Source: Streptomyces sp. NBC_00691
GTDB taxonomy: Bacteria > Actinomycetota > Actinomycetes > Streptomycetales > Streptomycetaceae
Length of the DNA: 64,000 bases
Direction: 5' to 3'
Assembly (NCBI RefSeq): GCF_036226665.1
Contig: NZ_CP109007.1
Location: forward strand, 7,130,001-7,194,000
The translations under genes were made by a program, and so were the position numbers. Of this stretch, positions 31,416-40,903 are shown one piece after another (positions within the stretch are counted from its first letter, which is position 1; every line of letters starts with the position of its first letter). The notes below the pieces were generated by a model. The model had not been told where the DNA came from. It searched no databases and worked only from the letters and a program-made list of their open reading frames with translations.

Positions 31416-32324
31416 ATGCGTATGCGCCCCACTCTGAGCTGGACCCCCACCGAGGACCTGCTGCCGGGCACCACCAGTCTGGCGCCGGTCGCCGACGCAC
31501 TGAGCGCCGGAGGCGTCCTGGTGCTCAGCGGGGCGGGCATCTCCACGGAGTCAGGCATTCCCGACTACCGGGGCGAGGGCGGAAGCCTGAGCCGGCACAC
31601 CCCGATGACCTACCAGGAATTCACCGCAGAAGCCCTGGCACGGCGCCGGTACTGGGCGCGCAGCCACCTCGGCTGGCGTACCTTCGGCCGCGCACGGCCC
31701 AACGCCGGGCACCGGGCCGTTGCCGCCTTCGGACGGCACGGCCTGCTCGCGGGAGTGATCACCCAGAACGTCGACGGCCTGCACCAGTCGGCCGGCAGCG
31801 AGAGCGTCGTGGAACTGCACGGAAGCCTGGAGCGGGTGGTCTGTCTCTCCTGCGGGGCCTTCAGTCCGCGCCGCGAGCTCGCCCGGCGGCTGGAGCGGGC
31901 CAACCCGGGTTTCGAGCCGGTGGCGGCCGGAACCAACCCGGACGGTGACGCGGACCTCACCGACGAACAGGTCGGCGACTTCCAGGTGGTGCCCTGCGCC
32001 GACTGCGGGGGCACCCTCAAGCCCGACGTGGTGTTCTTCGGCGAAGCCGTTCCGCCGCAGCGGGTCGAGCGCTGCCGTGAGCTGGTACGTGAGGCGGCCT
32101 CGCTGCTGGTTCTGGGGTCGTCCCTCACCGTGATGAGCGGGCTCCGGTTCGTCCGCCAGGCGGCCCAGGCCGGAAAGCCGGTGCTGATCGTCAACCGGGA
32201 CCCGACCCGGGGCGACCGGCACGCGGTCACGCGGGTGACCCTGCCTCTGGGGACGGCCCTCACCACCGTGGCCGGCCGGCTGGAGATCCCCGTCGTCCCC
32301 GTCGACGGTCAGGTGGCGGGGTGA
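31416..32324 (+). CDS. Sirtuin family NAD-dependent protein deacylase
   Basis: The 302-residue protein has all Sir2 motifs: SGAGISTESGIPDYRGEGG, TQNVDGLHQSAGS, VELHGSLERVVCLSCG with the catalytic His, and VVFFGEAVPP. The structural zinc is held by CLSCG and, about 60 residues later, CADCGG. The insert between the cysteine pairs is longer than in typical CobB. The enzyme removes acyl groups from lysine using NAD+. A TACCCT -10 box ends 6 nt before the ATG without a ribosome site, so the transcript is probably leaderless. Confidence 0.93.
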   Translation: MRMRPTLSWTPTEDLLPGTTSLAPVADALSAGGVLVLSGAGISTESGIPDYRGEGGSLSRHTPMTYQEFTAEALARRRYWARSHLGWRTFGRARPNAGHRAVAAFGRHGLLAGVITQNVDGLHQSAGSESVVELHGSLERVVCLSCGAFSPRRELARRLERANPGFEPVAAGTNPDGDADLTDEQVGDFQVVPCADCGGTLKPDVVFFGEAVPPQRVERCRELVREAASLLVLGSSLTVMSGLRFVRQAAQAGKPVLIVNRDPTRGDRHAVTRVTLPLGTALTTVAGRLEIPVVPVDGQVAG

Positions 32325-32388
32325 TCGCGAGGCCTGCGAGGGCCATGAGGTGCTCACGTGCCGGCACCTCGCCCGCCGGCGGCAGGGA

Positions 32389-32420
32389 GGACCGGCCCGC
32401 GAGGAACACGGACCGGCCCG
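32389..32420 (+). repeat. Direct repeat upstream of the cardiolipin synthase-like gene
   Basis: GGACCGGCCCG occurs at 32389-32399 and again at 32410-32420, exactly 21 bp (two helical turns) apart, in the 273-bp gap before the PLD gene. This could be a regulator binding pair. The half-site resembles part of the stress box found further right. Confidence 0.35.
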
Positions 32421-32597
32421 ATGCCCGCCTGAGCGCTGAGCGGTGAGCGGGGAGGATCCTGCGCGTTTGCCGTGCCCGGGCTGGGCATACGTACGGACGA
32501 TCGCGAGCCCCGACCAGCTCCGACGGATCCGGCCGTGGATGCCGGATGCCGTCGGATCCGGTCCTGGGCGCCAACGACCCGACTGAGGAGTACCGGT

Positions 32598-33848
32598 ATG
32601 CCCGACAGAGAGTCGCCGCTCGGCGGTGCGACGACCGTGACCGCCGACAGCGGCCCACAGGACGAACGGACGCACGGCGTACGCGCCTCGCCGGACGAAC
32701 GGATTCACCGCATACGCCGACGCCTGGAGAGACTCATCGGCGTCGCGGCGACCGAGGGCAACGCCGTACGCCCGCTGCGCAACGGGGACGAGATCTTCGC
32801 CGCGATGCTGGACGCGGTGGCCGGCGCCCGTCACACCGTCGACATGATGACCTTCGTCTACTGGCGGGGCGACATCGCGCGGCGCTTCGCCGAGGCCCTG
32901 TCCGACCGGGCGCGTGCGGGTGTACGGGTGAGGCTGCTGCTCGACGGTTTCGGCAGCCGCCTGATAGAGCGGGACCTGCTGGACCGGATGAGCGAAGCGG
33001 GAGTCGAGGTCGCCTGGTTCCGCAAGCCCCTCTACCTCTCGCCGCTCAAGCAGAACCACCGCTGCCACCGCAAGGTGCTCGTGATCGACGAGCAGACCGC
33101 CTTCACCGGAGGCGTCGGGATCGCCGAGGAATGGACCGGAGACGCGCGCAACTCCCGCGAGTGGCGGGACACGCACGTCGAGGTCCAAGGCCCCGCCGTG
33201 GACGGGATCGCCGCCGCCTTCGCCCAGAACTGGGCCGAATGCCATACGGAACTCTTCGACGAGCGGGACCGGTTCGTCGGCCACCGCCCGAGCGGGAACG
33301 CCATCGTGCAGGTGGTCCGCGGCTCGGCCAGTTTCGGCTGGCAGGACATGCAGACCCTGATGCGCGTGATCCTCGAATCCGCCGAGGAACGCATCCGGCT
33401 GGCGACCGCCTACTTCGCCCCCGACGACTACTTCATCGAGCTGCTCTGCGCCACGGCCCGCCGCGGCGTGGACGTCGAGATCCTGCTGCCCGGCCCTCAC
33501 ACGGACAAGCGGGTGTGCCAGCTGGCGGGACAGCACCGCTACGAGGCGCTGACCGCCTGCGGCGTGCGCATCCACCAGTACCAGCCGACCATGATGCACG
33601 CGAAGATCATCACCATGGACGGCGTGGTGTCCCTCATCGGCTCCACGAACTTCAACCGCCGCTCCCTCGACCACGACGAGGAGGTCATGCTCGCCGTCAT
33701 GGACACCGAGTTCACCGCCTCCCTCGACGCGCACTATGACGAGGACCTCAAGGTCAGCGAGGTGATCCGCCCGGACCGCTGGAAGCGGCGCTCGCTGCTG
33801 CAGCGTGCTCGGGAGAGCGCGGTACTTCCCATCCGCCGCTACTTGTAG
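32598..33848 (+). CDS. Phospholipase D-like / cardiolipin synthase family protein
   Basis: The 416-residue protein has two PLD catalytic motifs: CHRKVLVIDEQTAFTGG (HxK...D, about residues 155-170) and MHAKIITMDGVVSLIGSTN (about 335-353), as in ClsA-type enzymes. There is no N-terminal membrane helix, unlike ClsA, so it is closer to soluble ClsB/C or to PLD-like hydrolases. It may synthesise cardiolipin from phosphatidylglycerol or transfer phosphatidyl groups. ATG 32598 follows GAGGAG. The 3' end overlaps the convergent BrkB gene by 10 bp. Confidence 0.85.
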   Translation: MPDRESPLGGATTVTADSGPQDERTHGVRASPDERIHRIRRRLERLIGVAATEGNAVRPLRNGDEIFAAMLDAVAGARHTVDMMTFVYWRGDIARRFAEALSDRARAGVRVRLLLDGFGSRLIERDLLDRMSEAGVEVAWFRKPLYLSPLKQNHRCHRKVLVIDEQTAFTGGVGIAEEWTGDARNSREWRDTHVEVQGPAVDGIAAAFAQNWAECHTELFDERDRFVGHRPSGNAIVQVVRGSASFGWQDMQTLMRVILESAEERIRLATAYFAPDDYFIELLCATARRGVDVEILLPGPHTDKRVCQLAGQHRYEALTACGVRIHQYQPTMMHAKIITMDGVVSLIGSTNFNRRSLDHDEEVMLAVMDTEFTASLDAHYDEDLKVSEVIRPDRWKRRSLLQRARESAVLPIRRYL

Positions 33849-34798
33849 GCGGAGGCGGTCCCGGCGTTCGCCGGCGCCTCACCGGTCCGTTCCCCGTCCT
33901 GGGCGAGGACCGCGTTGAACTGCGCGCCGGCGAGCAGGGCCAGATTGCTGAACCACAGCCACACGAGGAACACGACGGCTCCCGCCAGGGAACCGTAGAG
34001 GCGGCTGTAGGTCCCGAACTGCGTGTAGACGGTGAAGAGCGCCGAAGCGCTGAGCCACAGGAAGGCCGCCAGCGCACCGCCCGGGAACCCCCGGCGTGTG
34101 CCGCGGGCCTGGGCGGGTCCGGTCCGGTAGAGGATGAGGATCAGCGCCGTGACGATCACCAGGAGCACGGGCCAGCGAAGTACGGCGATGGCGGCCGTGC
34201 TCGAGTGGCCGACGGCCGCGGCGAGCTGACGGGCCACGGGACCGGTCGCGACGAGCCCGGCGGCGCCCGCGACGAGCAGGCCCAGCAGCGCGCCGGCGGT
34301 GAGCACGAGGACGTGCGCGGCGCGCAGCGGCGGCCGCGTGTCGGGCAGCCTGTGCATCGCGTGCAGGGCGCGACGGAAGACCGCCAGGTAGCTGGAGGCC
34401 GACCACAGCGCGCTCAGGACCCCGCTGACGAGCAGGGCCCACAGGGAGGAGGGCGCCGAGGTGACGCCCTCCAGGGCCTCCCGGAGCACCTGGGCCGACT
34501 GCGGAGGGACGTAGGACGTGAGGTCGCGGATCAGATGCTCGCGGGTGTTGGTCCCGGCCAGTCCCACCAGGGAGACCGACACGAGCAGGGCGGGCACGAG
34601 GGCCAGCACCGCGTAGTAGGTGAGTGCCGCGGCGGAGTCCGCGACGTTGTCGTCCCAGAGGCGTACGGCGGTGGTCCGTAGGTGGGAGCGTCCCCGCCTC
34701 AGCGGTTCGACGAGCCGGTCTCCCGGAGTTCTGTGGTGCGTGCGGCGCATGGTCGATGTCACGGTGCCTTCCTGCCCGGTGTCACCGCTCTCATCCAT
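33839..34798 (-). CDS. YihY/BrkB family membrane protein
   Basis: The 319-residue integral membrane protein starts its domain with DNVADSAAALTYYAVLALVPAL, the YihY signature (quoted in parts: DNVADSAAALTYY). It has helices around LVPALLVSVSLVGLAG, LWALLVSGVLSALWSA, HVLVLTAGALLGLLVAGAAG, VLRWPVLLVIVTALILILY and GSLAGAVVFLVWLWFSNLAL, with GAQFNAVL near the end. The family is sometimes called ribonuclease BN by mistake; its role (lipid or ion transport) is unsettled. The preferred start may be the internal MRRTHHRTPG. Confidence 0.88.
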   Translation of the reverse strand: MDESGDTGQEGTVTSTMRRTHHRTPGDRLVEPLRRGRSHLRTTAVRLWDDNVADSAAALTYYAVLALVPALLVSVSLVGLAGTNTREHLIRDLTSYVPPQSAQVLREALEGVTSAPSSLWALLVSGVLSALWSASSYLAVFRRALHAMHRLPDTRPPLRAAHVLVLTAGALLGLLVAGAAGLVATGPVARQLAAAVGHSSTAAIAVLRWPVLLVIVTALILILYRTGPAQARGTRRGFPGGALAAFLWLSASALFTVYTQFGTYSRLYGSLAGAVVFLVWLWFSNLALLAGAQFNAVLAQDGERTGEAPANAGTASAYK

Positions 34799-35100
34799 CG
34801 GGGATCAGCCGGCGCCTCTCCGCAGGCGCACGCCTCGGTGTGACCCGGGCACCCGGGTCGGTGGAGGGGGCGCGGTCCGGCCCGCCGCGCGGCCGACCGG
34901 GCCGTAGCCCGCATCCGGGAAACCGCTACCGGGTGCCACGACCGACACCGCCGCCCCCCTCGTCGCCGTCCCGCACCGGCGCGGCCACGGTGCTCAGCCG
35001 CCAGGGGCGACTCCGCCGGCCGACGGCGTGGTCGCCCGCCAGGGCGCGGAGACCGGGATGGTCGGCATCGCCCGGTGATGCCCCAGGGACGCGGCGCGAC

Positions 35101-35137
35101 GGCCCCGTTCCCGGCGGAGTGCGCCGGGAACGGGGCC
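35101..35137. terminator. Strong hairpin in the BrkB-subtilisin gap
   Basis: GGCCCCGTTCCCGGC pairs perfectly with GCCGGGAACGGGGCC (15 bp, 7-nt loop) 44 bp past the subtilisin stop. The rest of the 382-bp gap (34799-35180) shows no gene I can support. Confidence 0.8.
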
Positions 35138-35180
35138 GTCCCCTGGGCCGGGGACCCGCGTCACGCGGGAGGCCGCCGGG

Positions 35181-36788
35181 TCAGAACTGGAGCGACCAGG
35201 CGTTGACGTAGCCGGTGTCGTTGGTCCAGTTGTCGGTGGCGCGGAGCTTCCAGGTGCCGTTGGCCGACTCGCCGGAGGCGTTGACGGTGAAGGTGCCCTG
35301 GATGTTGTCGGCGCTGTCGTCGGAGTTGTAGTCCTTGAGGAGGAAGGCGGTGCCGTCGGGGGCGACGAGCTCCAGCCTCACGTCGCCGCGGTAGGTGTGG
35401 CGGACGTCGACGGTGACGGCGAGGTTCGAGGGGGCGTTGCCGGTGACTCCGGTGACCGCGAGGGGGGAGTCGACGGTGGCGTTGTCACGGATCTGGTAGT
35501 CGTCGGTGTTCTCGAACTTCTGGCCGGTGGGCGGCGGGGTGGTGCCGCCGGTGCCGGTGTAGAGGAGCTTGTTGGGCGAGCCGGCGCGGGCGTCGGTGAC
35601 CTTGTCGGGCGTGGCGTCCGCGACCAGCCTGTCGCGGACCTGGGCCGGGGTCCAGGTCGGGTTCGCGGCGAGCAGCAGGGCGGCCGCGCCCGCGACGTGG
35701 GGGGAGGCCATGGAGGTGCCGCTCATCGTCTGGGAGGCGGTGTCACCGGAGTTGGACGTGGAGACGATGCTGTCGCCGGGGGCGAAGATGTCCAGGCAGG
35801 TGCCGTAGTTGGAGCCCTGCCCGTTGGACCAGCCGGAGGCCCGGGCGTCGCGGCTGTTGGTGGCGCCGACCGTGATCGCCGACGGCGTGGAGGACGGGGA
35901 GTAAGAGCACGAGTCGGCGTTGTTGTTGCCGGCAGCGACGACCCAGGTGACACCGGAGGCTATGGAGGCCGCGACCGCGTCGTTCACCGACTGGGTCTTT
36001 CCGCCGCCGATGCTCATGTTGGCCACGGCGGGCTTGACCGCGTTCTTGGTGACCCAGTCGATGCCCGCGAGGACCGGGGCCCAGGTGTCGCCCGAGGTGC
36101 CCTGGCAGTTCAGCACGCGGACGCCGATGAGCTTGACGCCCTTGGCGACGCCGTAGGAGCCGCCGCCGACGGTGCCCGCGACGTGGGTGCCGTGCCCCTG
36201 GCAGTCGGAGGCGTTGGAGTCGTTGTCGACGAAGTCGTAGCCGCTGACCGCGCGGTTGCCGAAATCGCGGTGGGTCATCCGGATGCCGGTGTCCACGATG
36301 TACGCGTTCACGTTGGAGGCGGTGGTCGCGTAGGTGTAGCTCGAGTCCACGGGAAGGCTGCGCTGGTCCACGCGGTCCAGGCCCCAGGAGGGCGGCGAGG
36401 GCTGGGTGTCGACCGCGTACGCCACGCCGTCGGCCTCCACGCGGGCCACGCTGGGCTCGGCGGCCAGTTCCTGGGCCTGGCTCTCCGTCATGCGGACGGC
36501 GAAGCCGCGCAGGGCGCTGGTGTAGGTGTAGCGCAGGCTGCCCGCGTGGCGCTCGGCCAGGGCGCGGGCGGAGTCGGGCACGTCGGCCGAGGTGACGGAG
36601 CCCTTGAAGGTGACGATGTAGGAGCCTTCGACCGCGCCGGGCCGGTCCGCGCCGACGATGCGGTTCTCCCCGCCGCCGGGCGGTGTGGGCGCGGCCGTGG
36701 CCGCGGCGGTCGCGGAGGCCAGGGCGAGCAGGGCGGCACTGGTACTGATGGCGAGCAGGCGCCGGAGGGCGCGAGCGTCGAACTCCAT
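35181..36788 (-). CDS. Secreted S8 (subtilisin-like) serine protease with proprotein-convertase P-domain
   Basis: The 535-residue preproprotein has a signal peptide of about 32 residues (RRLLAISTSAALLALASATA). An I9 propeptide follows (GSYIVTFKGSV to PSVARVEADG). The catalytic domain has Asp in AYIVDTGIRMTHRDF, His in CQGHGTHVAGTVGG and Ser in MSGTSMASPHVAG, with the oxyanion Asn in VVAAGNNN. A C-terminal P-domain (from about residue 430, FENTDDYQIRDN to YVNAWSLQF) follows a short Pro/Gly linker. It is an extracellular protease activated by propeptide removal. ATG 36788 follows AAGGAAG. Confidence 0.95.
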   Translation of the reverse strand: MEFDARALRRLLAISTSAALLALASATAAATAAPTPPGGGENRIVGADRPGAVEGSYIVTFKGSVTSADVPDSARALAERHAGSLRYTYTSALRGFAVRMTESQAQELAAEPSVARVEADGVAYAVDTQPSPPSWGLDRVDQRSLPVDSSYTYATTASNVNAYIVDTGIRMTHRDFGNRAVSGYDFVDNDSNASDCQGHGTHVAGTVGGGSYGVAKGVKLIGVRVLNCQGTSGDTWAPVLAGIDWVTKNAVKPAVANMSIGGGKTQSVNDAVAASIASGVTWVVAAGNNNADSCSYSPSSTPSAITVGATNSRDARASGWSNGQGSNYGTCLDIFAPGDSIVSTSNSGDTASQTMSGTSMASPHVAGAAALLLAANPTWTPAQVRDRLVADATPDKVTDARAGSPNKLLYTGTGGTTPPPTGQKFENTDDYQIRDNATVDSPLAVTGVTGNAPSNLAVTVDVRHTYRGDVRLELVAPDGTAFLLKDYNSDDSADNIQGTFTVNASGESANGTWKLRATDNWTNDTGYVNAWSLQF

Positions 36789-37439
36789 GACTGCTTCCTT
36801 CGTGGGAGGTGTCCGGACCGGGGTCGATGTCCGGAGGGCGGCATCCGTCCCGCCGGTGACTCCGGGCGCGCTCCATCAGGGGTGGGAGGGCGCGCCCGGA
36901 GGATGGCCGCCGGCCGGCCGAGACGGTGGTCCGGGTGCGGACCGTGACGATCCGTCGGCCGAAGGCGGTCGTACGGGCGCCACTGGTGGCGGCGCCGGGA
37001 CGGCGGGACGGGGTGACGTGGCGTACGGAGCGGGCTCCGCGGCGCACGGATCCGGTCGCGCCGTACGGCTGCGTGGGGTGCTGCCGCCCCGTGCCTCCAG
37101 CGGTTGGGGACCGTGGTGGACGGGGACGGCGCGACCGGACCGCCCAGAGCTTCGGTCACCGGGGAGGAGGCCGGCAATGCGTAGCGCTACCCAAAGAGTG
37201 GGGACGGGACGTCGCCGCCCGTCGCCTGGCGGAGACCGCGCCGGGACGACGGAATTCCGTGGGTAGTCGCCCCCTATTGCGACGGCGGCCCCGCTGCCGG
37301 TAGACCACCCGTGGGTGGACCCACCTGCCCGGCGGACACCGCGGCCACGGCCGCGGCGCGACGCGTGGAGTCCGGTTCCCCGGGACCTCCACGACGTTTG
37401 ACGGAGCCACCGGGTGGGTGGCCGGTGAAAGGCGGAGCC
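36789..37439. other. 651-bp divergent intergenic region
   Basis: It lies between the subtilisin and the LuxR regulator, and I see no supportable gene. It contains a perfect 10-bp palindrome GTAGCGCTAC at 37181-37190 and, nearer the regulator, GGGTAGTCGCCCC followed by CTATTG, which may be promoter elements. Several long overlapping frames here have the composition of GC-rich shadows. Confidence 0.4.
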
Positions 37440-40340
37440 GTGGAGAGACGCCCCTTCGATGCGCCCCACGGCGAAGTACGGGCCGAGGGGGCCGGGTTCG
37501 TCGGCCGGCACGAGGAGGCGCGGCGACTCCGGGCGGCCCTGCTCGCGGGGCGCGGTGTCGTCGTCGTGCGCGGGGAGGCCGGGTCCGGGACGTCACGGCT
37601 CGTGGACGAGGTGCTCGGCGGGGCGGAGTTCGCGGAGTGGACGCACCTGCGCGGGAGGTGCCCGGACGGCGCGGAACCGCCGCCCCTCGAGGCGGTCGCC
37701 TCGGCCTTGGCCCAACTCCCGTACCGTCCCGGCCCGGCCGACCGGATGACACCGCTCACCGGAGTCGTGGGACTCGTCGTGCCCGAGCTGGCCGACCGCC
37801 TGCCGGACCCGCCCCCGTCGGCCTCCGACCCGGAGGTACGTCGGGGACTACTGCCCCGCGCGGTGACGACGCTGCTCGCCTCGCTCGGCGACACCGTGCT
37901 GGTCCTGGAGGAGGTCCACCGCGCCGACCCCGCGACGCTCCGGCTGCTCGACCGGCTGACGGACGACCTGCCCGCCGGGCTGCGGCTGGTCGTGACCGAG
38001 GACGCCGCCCCCGGGTTGCCGGTCCTCGGCGTCCGTACCCCGGCAGCGGGGCGATGCGAGGAGATCCGCGTACGGCCCTGGACACCGGAGGAGACGGAGC
38101 AGTACGTCCGCCGGTGGGCGGCGGGGTGCCCGCAGGTCCTGCCGGAGGAGCTGCCGGAGCTCGCGACACTCGTGCACGAACTGTCCGGCGGACTGCCCGG
38201 CGCCGCCGGCGCCCTCCTCGACGACGCCGGGGAGCTGCTCCCGGCCGGCGCGGAGGACGGCACGGCGGGGCCCGCAGCGCTTGCCGCCGTACGGGAGGCC
38301 GACGTGCCGGGGCGGGTGGCCCGGGAGTTCGCCCGGCGGTGCGCGCCGCTGGGGGAGGAGGCCCGGCGGATCGTCGAGGCGGCCGCGGTCCTCGGCCGGC
38401 CGGCCCCCGTCGGCGTCCTCGCCGAGGTGGCGGAGTGTCCGCCCGGGGCGGCCGAAACGGCCGTCGACGCGTGCGTACGGCGATCCGTGCTGCGCGCCGA
38501 GGGGGCATCGCTGTCCTTCCGGCATCCGCTGGACCGCCGGGCCGCGCTGGCGCGGGTCCCGGGGCCGCGGGCGGCGCGGCTCGGTCTGCGCGCGGCCCGC
38601 GTCCTCCACCGCGCGGGTGACGGGCCGGTGCCGCTGGTCGACCTCGCCCGGCTGTACACGGCCGCCGGACACGTCCGCGAGGGCCTGCGCTGCCTGGTGG
38701 TGGCCGCCGACCGGGCGGCGGCCACCGGCGACTACGCCACCGCCACCCGCCTGTACACCCGGGCCGTGGTCGAGGACCCCCGGGCCGAGGGCCGGGTGCG
38801 CGCCGCCGCGAAACTGGCCCGCACCGCCCAACTGGCAAGAGCGGGCGAGCAGGTGGTCGCCGCCGTGCGCACCGTCCTCGACGAGGACGACCCGCCGCCC
38901 CGGCTGCGCGGCGAGATCCGCCTGCACCTCAGCGTGGTCCTGCGCAACCAGACCGGCGGAGCGCTGGACAGCCTCGAAGAGGTCGCCCGCGCCATCCCCG
39001 ACCTGGAGGCGTCCGATCCGCAGACCGCCGCACGGGCCATGGCGGTCGCCGCCATCCCCTCCATCCAGGGCTGGCCCGTCGACCGGCACCGGCACTGGCT
39101 GGACCGCGGCGAGACGCTCACGGGGCAGGTCACCGACCCGGTCGCCCGGGCCGCCATCGCCGCCAACCGGGCCACCGCTCTGATGCTCGTCGGCGATCCG
39201 CGCGCCTGGCACGCCGCGGAGGCGCTGCGCGGGCCTGCCGGATCCGCCATGGAGGCCGCGCACCACGCCCGGGGCTGGACCAACCTGGCGCACGCGGCCA
39301 GCGCGCTCGGACACGGCACGCGGGCGCGGGACTTCCTCGACCGGGCCGTCGCCGGTCTCGCCGACAGCAGCAGCCCGTACCTGGAAGGACTCGTCGGCAC
39401 CGCCCGACTGGTCCTCGCCTGGCACGGCGGCCGCTGGGACGGTCTGCACGGCGCCGCCGACCGCACCACCCGGCTCTACCAGGAGATACCCGACCTGACC
39501 GCCGAGGCGATGCTGGTGCGCGGACTGACCTCGCTCCACGCGCTCGGCGACGTCCCCCGGGCCCGCCACGACCTCGCCGAGGCCGCCCGCACCGCCTGCT
39601 ACGACACCGGCTTCATCCTCACGTCCTCGGCCGCCGCCACCGCCCGCGTCCACCTGGAGGCGGGCCGCCCCGGGCAGGCGTGCGAGGCCGTGGAGGACGT
39701 GCTGCGCCGGATCGAACGGACCCGGGGCTGGATGTGGGGGAGCGAAGTCCTGCCCGTCGCGGTGGAGGCCCTCCACGGCGACGGCCGCACGGCGCGGGCC
39801 CGGCGGCTCGTCGCCGACTTCGCCGCGGGCTCCGCGGACGCCGACGCGCCCGCCGCCCGCGCGGCGCTCACCGTGTGCCGCGCCCTGCTCGCGGAGGCCG
39901 CCGGCCGCCCCGACGACGCCGTCGCCCTGCTGACGGACGCGGAGGAGCGGTGGCGCCTGCTCGACCGCCCGCTCGACGCCGCCCGCGCCGCGGAGGCCCG
40001 CGGGCGGTGTCTGCTCGACCTGCACGGAGAGGCCGCGGCCCAGGGGGTCCAGGACGTCGTCGAGGTCTACCGGCACCTGGGCGCCCGCTGGGACGTGGCG
40101 CGTTGCCAACGGCTGCTGCGCCGCCACGCCATCGTCACCACCCACCGCCGGGGCCGCCTCGGCTACGGCGACCGGCTGTCCCCGCGCGAGGAGGAGGTGG
40201 CCCGACTCGTCGTCCAGGGCCGCGCCAACCGGGACATCGCCGAGAGCCTGGTGCTGTCCACCCGCACCGTGGAGCACCACGTGGCCCGCATCATGCGGAA
40301 GCAGCACGCCGCGTCGAGGGGCGACATCGCCCTGCCGTGA
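37440..40340 (+). CDS. Large ATP-binding LuxR family (LAL-type) regulator with degenerate Walker A
   Basis: This protein has about 966 residues. From GTG 37440 it starts VERRPFDAPHGE. The N-terminal AAA/NACHT-like module begins FVGRHEEARRLRAALLAGRG. The P-loop reads GEAGSGTSRLV, where the invariant Lys of GxGK[ST] is Thr. The Walker B-like strand reads TVLVLEEVHRADPATLRLL. A long TPR-like helical region fills the middle, and a LuxR HTH closes the protein (LSPREEEVARLVVQGRANRDI). LAL regulators activate secondary metabolism or sugar genes using ATP. The missing Lys suggests this one may not hydrolyse ATP. Starts at 37311 or 37425 are also open. Confidence 0.85.
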   Translation: MERRPFDAPHGEVRAEGAGFVGRHEEARRLRAALLAGRGVVVVRGEAGSGTSRLVDEVLGGAEFAEWTHLRGRCPDGAEPPPLEAVASALAQLPYRPGPADRMTPLTGVVGLVVPELADRLPDPPPSASDPEVRRGLLPRAVTTLLASLGDTVLVLEEVHRADPATLRLLDRLTDDLPAGLRLVVTEDAAPGLPVLGVRTPAAGRCEEIRVRPWTPEETEQYVRRWAAGCPQVLPEELPELATLVHELSGGLPGAAGALLDDAGELLPAGAEDGTAGPAALAAVREADVPGRVAREFARRCAPLGEEARRIVEAAAVLGRPAPVGVLAEVAECPPGAAETAVDACVRRSVLRAEGASLSFRHPLDRRAALARVPGPRAARLGLRAARVLHRAGDGPVPLVDLARLYTAAGHVREGLRCLVVAADRAAATGDYATATRLYTRAVVEDPRAEGRVRAAAKLARTAQLARAGEQVVAAVRTVLDEDDPPPRLRGEIRLHLSVVLRNQTGGALDSLEEVARAIPDLEASDPQTAARAMAVAAIPSIQGWPVDRHRHWLDRGETLTGQVTDPVARAAIAANRATALMLVGDPRAWHAAEALRGPAGSAMEAAHHARGWTNLAHAASALGHGTRARDFLDRAVAGLADSSSPYLEGLVGTARLVLAWHGGRWDGLHGAADRTTRLYQEIPDLTAEAMLVRGLTSLHALGDVPRARHDLAEAARTACYDTGFILTSSAAATARVHLEAGRPGQACEAVEDVLRRIERTRGWMWGSEVLPVAVEALHGDGRTARARRLVADFAAGSADADAPAARAALTVCRALLAEAAGRPDDAVALLTDAEERWRLLDRPLDAARAAEARGRCLLDLHGEAAAQGVQDVVEVYRHLGARWDVARCQRLLRRHAIVTTHRRGRLGYGDRLSPREEEVARLVVQGRANRDIAESLVLSTRTVEHHVARIMRKQHAASRGDIALP

Positions 40341-40400
40341 GGGAGGAGGCCGCCTCGGACCGGGGCACCCGCGCGACCGGGCCGTCCCCACCGTCAAGAG

Positions 40401-40607
40401 ATCGGCACCCGGTGGCGCCGCGTCACGCCGGGCCGTCAGGCTCCGCTGGTCCTGGCCCATCGGCGGTGCGGCGACACCTATGCCCGGCTCGCCACGGGGT
40501 TCGGCATCGGGATCGCGACGGTCTGGCGCTACGTCCGCGAGGCGATAGAGGCCCTGGGCGCACCGGCTCCCCGCCTGGCCGAGGCGATGCGGACCGCCAG
40601 CCGCCAA
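40401..40607 (+). pseudogene. IS5-family transposase remnant (N-terminal part)
   Basis: A continuous frame reads IGTRWRRVTPGRQAPLVLAH, then RRCGDTYARLATGFGIGIA and TVWRYVREAIEALGAPAPRL. This matches the N-terminal helix-turn-helix region of Streptomyces IS5-type (DDE_Tnp_4) transposases. No start codon, no DDE domain and no terminal repeats remain, so it is a dead fragment. Confidence 0.7.
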
Positions 40608-40690
40608 CGCCTGCGCGCGGAATCGGCGATCGCCGACGCGGAGGACCTCGTCCGGTACCTGCACGGCGGTCCGCGCACCGCGACGGAACG

Positions 40691-40833
40691 CGTGAACGGT
40701 GTGCCGGCGAGCGCGACATGGCGGCGCACGCCGCGCTCGTCGTCGTGGGATCACGCGGTCTCGGCAGAGCGGCCGAGATGATCAGCGAGAGCTCCGTGGC
40801 CTTCCCCCTCACGGCGCGGGCCTCGCGCGCCAC
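40691..40833 (+). pseudogene. Universal stress protein remnant (C-terminal motif)
   Basis: In one frame RERCAGERDMAAHAALVVVG continues SRGLGRAAEMISESSV. ALVVVGSRGLG is the ATP-binding C-terminal motif of UspA proteins, and a start and the first 100 or more residues are missing. It is fused behind the transposase fragment, suggesting a deletion or insertion event at the edge of the stress gene island. Confidence 0.6.
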
Positions 40834-40903
40834 CTGCCGGAGGAGGGCGCGGGCCGTTTCTTCGAGGAGACCGCCGCTGACAGCACCCGGGCTGCGGCGC
40901 CAT

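Noticed and set aside
34799..35100. Plus-strand frame ending VVARQGAETGMVGIAR as a possible small gene
   Set aside because: It has no ribosome site, no recognisable family and sits between two minus-strand genes; treated as non-coding.
37848..40754. Very long open frame on the minus strand opposite the LAL regulator
   Set aside because: The plus strand encodes clear AAA, TPR-like and LuxR motifs. The minus frame is low-complexity and is an antisense shadow of high third-position GC.
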